64,000 nt of DNA, taken from the NCBI RefSeq assembly GCF_000321225.1, contig NW_004450276.1:838300-902299 (forward strand), read 5' to 3'. Below are positions 56,341 through 64,000 of this stretch, piece after piece. The notes below the pieces were generated by a model. It had not been told where the DNA came from and searched no databases. It worked only from the letters and a program-made list of their open reading frames with translations. The number at the start of each line of letters is the position of its first letter. Within the stretch, counting starts at the first letter, position 1. The translations under genes and the position numbers were made by a program. Source of the stretch: Odobenus rosmarus divergens. Lineage: Eukaryota; Chordata; Mammalia; Carnivora; Odobenidae.

Positions 56341-57450
56341 ACACACCATGTGAATATGGGGGAGTCGAGCCATTTCTTGTACTAAAGGCATTCTGAGAGC
56401 TGAGGGACTTTTTCTTGGCACTTGGTTTTTGCACTTCAGAAAAAGGAACGATGGACGGACACATGGACACACACATACACACACCCAGAGTATTTTTTTT
56501 AAAAGTAATCCCACTTAGCTAGAGGTTCTTCCACTACCTTTAATTATTTATAACAGTTCTCAGTATGAGCCTGGAAAAGTCTTCAGGCCAATATAAATAA
56601 CTCCCAAAGCTCATGAACACTACTTGGTTGGAGAAAAGTGTAGTCAGTCCTCCTTCCCAAAAACAAGAAAACATAAACCCAGCTGTAAGAGCTGAAGGTC
56701 CTCAACTCATAGCCGACCAAGCTGCACTCTCCACAAGGCCTCCACTAGGAGGGGCTCAAGAAGAAGCAGCTGCAGGCCACGAGCACGCACAGGGTTTGGC
56801 CATTTCACAAGCAAGCTGGACTTCCTCACTAAGCTGGGCTCCTTGTGAAGTGGCAAATACCAATTCTAGCCTCAGGCACTTCACCCTGCTCCATCTCCCT
56901 ATTCGTCTCTGACCTCTGGGCCAGGTAGTCTGGGGGATGAGCCACAGGAAGGCCTACAGAAGCTCACTGCCAATGGTCACGAGGCAGGGCTTCCCATTCG
57001 TGCATGTAATAAAGGAGAAAACTGAGTGCTTAGAAGAGATTGGGGACAAATAGTAAATCTGCTGGCTATCCCATGGCTAACAGTATTTTTAAATTCGCCA
57101 TTCCTCACCAAAGTATTTTTTCCATACAATTCAGCAATAAGAAACTGAAAACTAAAGGAAGGGTGGGATCCAGACTTGTCTACTATTGAGCTTCCAGAGA
57201 TGCCTTCACTATTCTCTTGACAACTGCTGACTTGTTCCCAAATGCCACTTTGCTTCTTTCCTTGTAACGACACAGCCCCTCACCCACTAGCCTCTTTGGG
57301 TTTCCTTGCTCTGCTTCTGCCTCCCATGTTACCTGGGGGCTGTCACCTTTGCCTCTGGCTAATACTGTTGGTGACCCTCTCTTATGGGGGGCACTTGACA
57401 GGGTTGACTTTGAAACTGCCACCAATGAGCCATGTAATACTGGCTGAACA
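56341..57450. other. Single-copy stretch
   Basis: Nothing recognised. The 99-aa frame at 56613-56912 and the 134-aa minus frame at 57183-57587 show no domain. Confidence 0.4.
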
Positions 57451-57452
57451 TG

Positions 57453-57610
57453 AAGGTTCTGGACAGACTTAGCAGCTATGCAGCCTGGACCACTCCAAGC
57501 CTCAGTTCTGCAATCTATAAAACAGACCGATGCTGCCCACAGTTTTGAGGAATGAATGAGGAAATCATGCAAAAAGCTTATCACCATGCATTAAACACGA
57601 ACTCTTTTTG
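57453..57610 (+). mobile_element. MIR SINE
   Basis: ACTTAGCAGCTATGCAGCCT, CAAGCCTCAGTTCTGCAATC, TATAAAACAGACCGATGCTG follow the MIR core. Confidence 0.65.
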
Positions 57611-57723
57611 CATTACAACCACTCTTAGGAGATGGTAGGTCAGTTCTGCAGGATTTCTCACAAATGAAAAAGGAAGGGTCCAAGCCCTGATATGTCTGAT
57701 TTCCAAATCCAGCCAAGTTTTCC

Positions 57724-57745
57724 AGAGAGAGAGAGAGAGAGAGAA
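57724..57745. repeat. (GA)n microsatellite
   Basis: AGAGAGAGAGAGAGAGAGAG-type run. Confidence 0.95.
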
Positions 57746-57777
57746 AGGGTATCTTTCTCGGTGCTCAGCATTGATGT

Positions 57778-57995
57778 GGGAGTTAAAACATCTGGCACAC
57801 TGTTAGACCTGGTTTTGAAGTTCATCTCTAACAGACAGCAGCTGGGTAACCTTGGCAAACTTACCTATTGTCTCTGAACATGCTTTCTCATCTGGAAAGT
57901 GGGAATGAGAGGAACAGTACATATCTCACAGGTCGCTAAGAGGATGAACTAACAAGGTGTTTAGCAGGTACCACATAGGTGCTCAGTAAACCAAG
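57778..57995 (+). mobile_element. MIR SINE
   Basis: GACAGCAGCTGGGTAACCTT, GGCAAACTTACCTATTGTCT, CATCTGGAAAGTGGGAATGA, AGGTACCACATAGGTGCTCA: a good full-order match. Confidence 0.82.
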
Positions 57996-58220
57996 CCCGT
58001 TACGTACTCTGTGCTCTGAATTGGGGCTGTCCATTCTAACCTTGGCTGAATCCAGAGCTGCAAATGCTCTTGGGTTGTGTGCTGAAAGTTTTACACAAAA
58101 CACAGTTTCTTTCCAAAGAGATGTTTTTTAAAGTGCTGTATAACATGCATGCTTGAGGAAAATAGCAAATGGCAAAGAACATCAGGTGAGGATCTTAAAT
58201 ATGAAACTACTAACAAGCTG
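57996..58220. other. Short single-copy stretch
   Basis: Nothing recognised between the MIR and the old Can-SINE. Confidence 0.4.
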
Positions 58221-58393
58221 GAACTCAGGCAGTTAAGCGTCTGACTCTTGGTTTCGGCTCAGGTTACAATCTCCGGGCGGTGGGGCTCGCGCAGTGCAGA
58301 GTCTACTTGGCATTCTCTCTCTCCCTCTGCCCCTTCCCCCGAACACACACTCTCTCTCTCAAATAAATAAATAAATCTTAAAAAAAAAAAAAG
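58221..58393 (+). mobile_element. Old Can-SINE, 5'-truncated
   Basis: AGTTAAGCGTCTGACTCTTG, GTTTCGGCTCAGGTTACAAT, CGCGCAGTGCAGAGTCTACT, CAAATAAATAAATAAATC and poly(A). The GACTCTTGGTTTCGGCTC form is an older subfamily. The first part of the head is missing or diverged. Confidence 0.9.
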
Positions 58394-60370
58394 AAAACCT
58401 TAGTCACTCTCTGAGCCCGGTCTTCACTGAATATAACATATAACCATGCTAGTCAAGGAGAATCATGGAGAATCTTCCTGCAAGGTTCACCGGCTTTTGC
58501 TCTGTCCGTGGTTCTGAACGGGCAGCTCCCCAGAACAAAGTGAAGAAATGAATAAAGGTATCGAGTACATCATTGTCCTCCTCTGGCTCCAGCCCTCTCA
58601 TTCACAGGCTGAGCTGTTCTCAGATCTATTCAGATGGGAACCATATTATGTAAGAGTCAATAATCTTTATGGTAACTCTGCAGTGAAAGTGTCATTTGTT
58701 GTAATGAACACTGATCATAAGTTAAGCCCCTAGCTACTCTCTCTGTTATTTTTCATTATTCTGTTCCTTGCTCTGTTATATTTCAGGAGTACTGAGGGAA
58801 TTCATCCAACTATGTTCGCTAGTCAGCTCTTCGTTACTCAGATTAGATTCTGCTAAGATGCAACGAAGCAATTTGCAAACACACTGATTCTTAAGGAAAT
58901 GCATCAGACGCTGGTTATATGTTCTCCTCGCGGATGCCAGTGTGCGCCCGCCCTTCCCTGGTTATTTGTCCCCCTTAATTTGCTATTTTCCTCTCTATTT
59001 ATCTTCCACTCAATTCACAGTATGGTTCTCTGGGCCCAAATCCGAGAGACTATTAAAGTGTTTCTGGGTATTTTTTTCCTCCAGTAATGACTCTTTGTTC
59101 AATTCGACACCCAGAATAATGTTTCCAAAATCATCATTGCCTTTCACATAGCTCTCACTTGCAAACACCACTCTGCTTACATTACAGTCATACCCCCTCC
59201 GGCTGCTTTAAAGGGCACTAACTCCAAAAGGCACACCAGTGAGGGAGAACTGGAAGTTTTCCATTTCTTCAAAACCCAGTATGAAAAATTCATTTTGCAT
59301 GTTGGTATATTAAGCTCGAGAGTGGAATTTCCATACGCCTCTGTGCTTCATGCTCTTGGACTTACTTGCTTACAAGCAGGGTGGGAGTCCTCAGAGAGCC
59401 CACGTCACTGCCAGGCCTCAGAGGTCACCAGCACAAAGGCATGGAGACTGCGTGGGCTGGATTTTCAGCCACCAACACTTGTGGGCTTTACTGCTCTTCC
59501 TGATTCTGGTGCTTCAGTCCATCCTCCTCTGAGACTGGGCACCTTCCCTGTTCATTAGGCCATTAGGTTTCATCGTGAGAATAATTTAAAACATTTAGGA
59601 TGAAAAAAAAAATGGCACGTGCAGGCACCAAAGTTCTGGGTTTGCCACCCTGCATATCTTTTTAGGGCAGACTTGGCTGGAAATGTTCCCTTTTCAGAGA
59701 AATCTAGCTCAATGAGCTGAAATATATTCAGACAGGCAGGCTAGAGTAATGCCGTGTTCTCTTTTACTGTATGTTCTCCTGATACACATCAGACAAAAGC
59801 CGAGAAGAAGCTTTGATTAAAATGTCTACAGCTCTTTAAAAATATTAAAACCTTTCTTTTCCAGACATGATCCAGTGCTTCTGGTGAGTGCAGAAGGCTA
59901 TCTATTGATGCACGTGAAGATCACGTGTACTGTGAACATACGTCAAGCAATCCCACGCCAGGTCATGCTCCTTGGTAATTTTGTAGTTGTGGGGAGGGTG
60001 GGCAGAGAATTGAGGCCAAAAAAATAAGAGTTCAAGATACGGGTTAGGAGGTTAATTCCTTTAAAGTTGAGATGAGCCATATGTACGCTAACATTATCAA
60101 CAAGAAGGACAAAATTGGTAAACAAAGCTCCCCTGTACTTGAGGGAAATAATCATGCTGAGTAGTTAATTAACCCAAATCTCAATTTCACATTAGGTGCA
60201 ACACATGGAAACAGTAAACAAGCAAAAGCATCAGAAAATTTTAGCAGATATTAAATTAGGAAACATCTAGCATTTGACAAGTACACCTATACACACCAGA
60301 AGCTCAAAAGAGGCTCGCTAACGATGGTCTGATCGATTAACCCCCCATTCAAGAGGAATCACCAAGGAAT
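58394..60370. other. Single-copy stretch
   Basis: No gene or repeat recognised. Two CACGTG E-boxes lie 11 bp apart at 59911-59927. Frames at 58899-59151 and 59295-59558 show no domain. Confidence 0.4.
59911..59927. promoter_or_regulatory. Paired E-boxes CACGTG-N5-CACGTG
   Basis: Two exact CACGTG palindromes start at 59911 and 59922. Close tandem E-boxes are used by bHLH/PAS and bHLH-Zip factors, though the best-known clock pair has 6-7 bases between sites. No promoter is visible nearby. Confidence 0.25.
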
Positions 60371-60374
60371 ACAT

Positions 60375-60500
60375 CGCCATACAGAACCTGTCTGAGCCTC
60401 AGTTCACTCCTATGTGAAACAGGCATTCTCCATGCCACCTGAGAGCGTTAGTTATGAGGACCAAGCATCAGGTACTTGGCACCTGAACGTGGTTCCCCCT
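60375..60500 (+). mobile_element. MIR SINE
   Basis: CTGAGCCTCAGTTCACTCCT, TGTGAAACAGGCATTC, GGACCAAGCATCAGGTACTT resemble MIR core and 3' part. Confidence 0.55.
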
Positions 60501-60985
60501 GAACATGCAAGGAAAAACTACCCAAAGAATCCATTCAAAGCGCACCTGTTATCACATAGTAAGACATTAAGAATGAATGGAAGCACATAGATGGAAGGGT
60601 GCTGCAACGAAAATAATACATGAGACAACACTTGTGTCGTTTAAAACATGTTCTACGCATGCTGTCGGCAAACCATTATCGACCTAGCTTATGTAGCCGG
60701 GCCAGCCATGTCTTTCCTTCACGGTCTTGCCGATCTGGTCCGGGTTACAAGTCCCCACTAGTGAAAAAGTTGGTGGTGACATGGTCCATTGTGAATTACC
60801 CTTCTGTGACATGAGGAGCCGCTGTCGCCGAGAGAGAACTACTCTAGGCCTGTGGCAAGTCCCCTGCCCTCTCGTCTTGCAGGTAAGGCTTCCCCTCATC
60901 CCAGATGCACTCGTATTAAGAAAGAAATAGTTAACGACAAACGAAGGGAGGAGTAGCCCCACTGCCTGTTTCTGTCAGTACGTAC
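60501..60985. other. Single-copy stretch with an isolated donor-like site
   Basis: CTTGCAGGTAAGG at about 60878-60890 matches a splice donor (CAG|GTAAGG), but no convincing exon precedes it. Confidence 0.35.
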
Positions 60986-61153
60986 TTTGGCTGGGTACAC
61001 CACGGCAATGTCCTGCGTGTTTCCTTCAGCAAAAGGTGGCAGGCCAGACCTCCGCTCCAACGTACAGCAAATCAACTCGGAAAGACCGCCGACCCCAGAT
61101 GCAGGGGCACACAGACATTTATTTGTAATGTGCCAAACATGGACGCTCCCTGG
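60986..61153 (-). other. Candidate exon-like open cassette
   Basis: On the minus strand a pyrimidine-rich acceptor (TTTCTCTCTCCACTTCTAG) ends at 61154 and a donor GTACGT begins at 60985. The 168 bases between them are open in one frame for exactly 56 codons, ending ...NTQDIAVVYPAK and including SELICCTLERRSGLPPF. A TAG lies in frame just before the acceptor cut; past the donor the frame stays open to about 60895. I recognise no family. Chance openness of this length is not rare, so it may be a non-coding RNA exon or nothing. Confidence 0.2.
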
Positions 61154-61409
61154 CTAGAAGTGGAGAGAGAAACTTAACTCTGACAGTAATCCCAGCTACA
61201 TCTGCCTTCATTTTTAGCTTCCAAATTTCATTTCCAAAAGAAAAAGAAATACATTACAACCCATTTAGAAATCAGAACTGGGCTAAAAGGAAAACTGCCA
61301 GAAGTCTCCTACCTCAACATAATTTCTACCAGCATTTTTGTAAATCTAAGTTTTCATCCAAAGTATTTTTTTAAATAGTAAGCATACTTTATGTTGTAAT
61401 TAGGTTTGT

Positions 61410-61533
61410 ACTTTTTTTATTTTTTTAAGATTTTTTTACTTTTGGGTAATCTCTACACCCAACGTGGGGCTCGAACTTACAACCCCGAGATCCAGAGTCA
61501 CAGGCTCTACTGACTGAGCCAGTGGGGTGTCCC
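61410..61533 (-). mobile_element. Old Can-SINE, short
   Basis: TTTTTAAGATTTTTTTACTT tail, CACCCAACGTGGGGCTCG, AACTTACAACCCCGAGATCC, CTGACTGAGCCAGTGGGG head. Flanked by TAGGTTTGT (61401-61409 and 61534-61542). Confidence 0.9.
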
Positions 61534-61540
61534 TAGGTTT

Positions 61541-61745
61541 GTTTGTTTGTTTATTTATTTATTAAAGACTTTATTTATTTATTTGACAGAGACAGCAAGA
61601 GAGGGAACACAAGCAGGGGGAGTGGGAGAGGGAGAAGCAGGCTTCCCGCCGAGCAGGGAGCCCGATGCGGGGCTCAATCCCAAGACCCCGGGATCATGAC
61701 CTGAGCCGAAGGCAGACGCTTAACGACTGAGCCACCCAGGCGCCC
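61541..61745 (-). mobile_element. Can-SINE (SINEC), younger, beside the older one
   Basis: AAAGACTTTATTTATTTATT tail, GCCGAGCAGGGAGCCCGATG, ATCATGACCTGAGCCGAAGG, CTGAGCCACCCAGGCGCCCC head. TSD CCCTAGGTTT (61531-61540 and 61746-61755), overlapping the TSD of the older SINE on the left. Confidence 0.95.
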
Positions 61746-61917
61746 CCCTAGGTTTATTATTTTAAAAAGATGTTACTGCATCAGCAGTTGCCGCAAATCA
61801 TAAACACAATCACTGACAGGCTACCTGTGAATCCATACTGCATTTCAACATTAAGGCAAACATTTCTTTGTTTTGGGGACAGACTGTTTCCAATACTCTG
61901 TTTTAACATAATAGCAT

Positions 61918-62090
61918 CTTTAGCAATGTGGTTTTGGGCAAGCCACCTGACCTAGCTAAGCTTCAGTTTTTCTCAATGGGAAAAAAAACAAAAAACAAAA
62001 AACAGAGATAAATGATATTAAGCAGCATCATTACAGACTTTTGTTAAAGTTAAAGAGATCATACATTTAAAACAGTATCTCACAAAAATG
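61918..62090 (+). mobile_element. MIR SINE
   Basis: GCAATGTGGTTTTGGGCAAG, CCACCTGACCTAGCTAAGC, TTCAGTTTTTCTCAATGGG then ATTAAGCAGCATCATTACAG; an A-rich stretch at 61981-62005 splits core and 3' part. Confidence 0.65.
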
Positions 62091-62467
62091 TAGGCCTCTG
62101 CTGATGTGGTAACACATGAAGTCACGTTCCATAATGAAGCGTATCTGCACGTAAGTCAGAAACACACGAGGAGGGAAAGGAAGATCTAGTCTTTCGTTCA
62201 CCAAGAAGAGCCCTTGAGGAAGTGACAACCACTGGGGAGAGCCAACGTGCCCTTACAGAGAAAGGACTGTCAGGTGTGCCCCGAGCAGGTCTCAAGAGAG
62301 GCCAGGGCCACTTCCATTTGGGGGATAAGGGAGTTACGTGCGCAGTCACAAAAATGCTAAAACATGGTCTCAAAAATTGCAGTATCTTTTAAATATGCAC
62401 ACTTAACAAAGTGACAATTTAACACAATGACGACAACAAGGACAGTAAAAGCAACATGATGGCTTAT
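62091..62467. other. Single-copy stretch
   Basis: Nothing recognised. Confidence 0.4.
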
Positions 62468-62476
62468 ATGTAAACA

Positions 62477-62701
62477 CAGTGGTACTCGACCAGGCCTGAT
62501 TTCCCCCTCCACCAAGGGCCTTTTTGGCAATGTCTAGAAACATCTTCGGTTGTCCCAGCTGGTGGTGGAGGGTGGGGTGGGGCTGGCATCTAGTGGCTAG
62601 AGGCCAGGAATGCTGCTAACGATCCTACAAGGCACAAGACAGTCTCCAACAACAAAGAATTATCTAGCCCAAAAGTCAATTACTGAGGTTGAAAAATCCT
62701 G
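62477..62701 (+). mobile_element. MER20 (hAT-Charlie MITE), complete with TSD
   Basis: CAGTGGTACTCGACC start, TTTTTGGCAATGTCTAGAAA, GGCATCTAGTGGCTAGAGGC, GGAATGCTGCTAACGATCCT, CAACAACAAAGAATTATCTA, and end GGTTGAAAAATCCTG. The identical 9-mer ATGTAAACA lies on both sides (62468-62476 and 62702-62710), containing the 8-bp TSD expected for hAT elements. Confidence 0.93.
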
Positions 62702-62710
62702 ATGTAAACA

Positions 62711-63441
62711 AAACTCATAAGTAAAATTAAACCTGAACCTTCCTTAATATTAAAGCCAGGAAGAAGTGGGTCTGTTTCCCTGACCCCACCTCAGCCCCCT
62801 TGGATACAACATCATTCCCCCAAGTTATGTCTCTCAAAGGTGTTCTGAGAGAGGACTGCACATGTACACACACAAGCTTCAAATTTTAATCGCTACGTAT
62901 GTATTTTTATTAATTGTAAGTGATGCCAATGTATCATCTAGAATACTGCTAAACTGTTTCATTTAAAAATAAAGTTAAGAATGTGAATTGATTTAAGGAA
63001 AACCATTAAACCTTATAACAACTTAGGTGCTATCTGGATATGGCAAAAGTCACTCTCCTAGAGAACAGTGTTTCCGTACACATTATTCTTTGTACAGATA
63101 CCATTCGTACATAGCTCTTTAACAGATTCCATTCGAGGCTGACACTGACGTGAGCTTAGTAAAATTCCCCAAGTTATGTAATGGAAAGAAAAACACAGAC
63201 CTACTATTTCCAAAGTTTCTTTTTCTCTGAAGGGAACTGAGCTTTTAGTAATAATCAGAGATTTCGGAACCAGGCTATTGGGGCAGCGTTCCACAGACAG
63301 GAACTGATCAGGACTTTACCAAAAGCAGCAGGTAGGATTCTGGAAAATGCCCCGTGAAAGAGTTTCTTAGTTGGGAAGAGGACTGTTCTGGATACCTGGG
63401 TGTAGAGAAAAAGGCTGTTTATAAACTAGGTCTAGAGAGAG

Positions 63442-63475
<34 letters not shown>

Positions 63476-64000
63476 GGTGTGACCTGGATGGAAATTAGCA
63501 CTCAGAAGAGATGTAAAACCTCCAAGTTCAATGGCTTAGTGTGAGGAGAGAGAAGCATATGTTACTCAGCCCCCTACAGAGGAGTTCACATCTACAGAGA
63601 ATAAGCCCTCCCCAGTGACCGTGTGTCAGGCTCAGAGTTAAGGATTCTAGCCCGAGAGCTCTCCATGGATCCTGTGAAGGAAGGGCTCCCCAAGAATGTC
63701 AGTGAAGCGGGGTGGAGACTTGCAGATTTCTGCATCGGGAAGGCTGCACCTGCCACAGCGCTAGGTCAGGTGCTTTCACGAAGATGTCAGTTTAACTGCA
63801 GATTCAACTCAGCAATCTGAATTTCTAGGTATGAAATAAAGAGAGAATTGCAAATTGGACTACAATTCGAGCTTGACCAAAAAAAAAAAAAAAACCACTG
63901 CAAAAATTAACACTGTCAGGCAAAGTCAAAAGAAAGCCCATTACAACTTAATCTTCATAAAATCCTTCCTCAATTGCTAGTGACGCAAGGAACTAGAATT
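62711..64000. other. Single-copy stretch with an (AC)n microsatellite
   Basis: (AC)n at 63444-63472 and a poly(A) run at about 63880-63894. Otherwise no gene or repeat recognised. Confidence 0.45.

Noticed and set aside
57183..57587. 134-aa minus frame
   Set aside because: Partly MIR-derived, and no domain recognised.
60878..60890. CAG|GTAAGG donor after the frame at 60727
   Set aside because: No supporting acceptor or conserved-looking coding sequence upstream; a single donor match is expected by chance.
1..64000. CRISPR arrays, bacterial operons, phage or plasmid functions
   Set aside because: No spaced direct-repeat array, no dense long ORFs, no ribosome-binding pattern; the DNA is clearly mammalian.
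1..64000. Independent tRNA genes
   Set aside because: All tRNA-like A/B-box sequences belong to Can-SINE or MIR copies.

Overview
This is mammalian nuclear DNA from a carnivore. The decisive marker is a set of tRNA-Lys-derived Can-SINEs (SINEC). They begin with GGGCGCCTGGGTGGCTCAG, carry pol III A- and B-box-like motifs, pass through a CT-rich stretch, and end in AATAAATAAATAAAATCTT plus poly(A). The subfamily sequences (TTAAGCGTCTGCCTTCGGCTC and TTAAGCGACTGCCTTCGG types) do not look like the dog-lineage SINEC_Cf, so I infer a caniform outside the dogs (bear, mustelid or seal type). Base composition, MLT1 LTRs, L1, L2, MIR and hAT-Charlie fossils all fit a eutherian genome. There is one 130-base run of N.

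I see no confident protein-coding gene. The long open frames are explained by SINEs (a recurrent VAQLVKRLPSAQV-type peptide), MLT1 LTRs, L1 ORF2 remains, low-complexity purine tracts or chance. The window reads as intronic or intergenic DNA. Two coding-like traces deserve checking. One is a decayed zinc-finger/hAT-transposase-like fossil near 9.9-10.6 kb, cut by a SINE. The other is a 168-base open cassette with good splice signals on the minus strand at 60986-61153.

Layout. 0-5.3 kb: a hAT-Charlie element at the edge, MLT1 LTRs (one inside an L2, one itself cut by a SINE), an old unnamed repeat and L2 ends. 5.3-9 kb: mostly single copy. 9-10.6 kb: MIR, a hAT element and the zinc-finger fossil. 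12-13.1 kb: MLT1 and a 99-bp tandem duplication. 15.3-16.7 kb: L2 and an L1 whose 5' part is inverted. 17.4-19.6 kb: a SINE, a polypurine tract, and an L1 3' portion running into the N gap. 20.8-25.4 kb: MIR, L1M 3' ends, SINEs, MER20 and MLT1. 25.4-29.5 kb: largely single copy. 29.5-36 kb: L2, MLT1, SINEs and microsatellites. 36.35-42.1 kb: a dense L1 block with nested SINEs. 42-56 kb: more GC-rich and mostly single copy, with MIR, MLT1 and a Z-DNA-prone repeat. 56-64 kb: hAT elements, MIRs, SINEs and an intact-ended MER20.

The main biology visible here is retrotransposition history: target-site duplications (TSDs), nested and serial insertions, twin priming, and an L1 copy that appears to keep its 5' end but has lost ORF1. 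Repeat family names come from remembered consensus features, not a database search. Boundaries are accurate to a few bases where a TSD is given and otherwise to about 10-30 bases.
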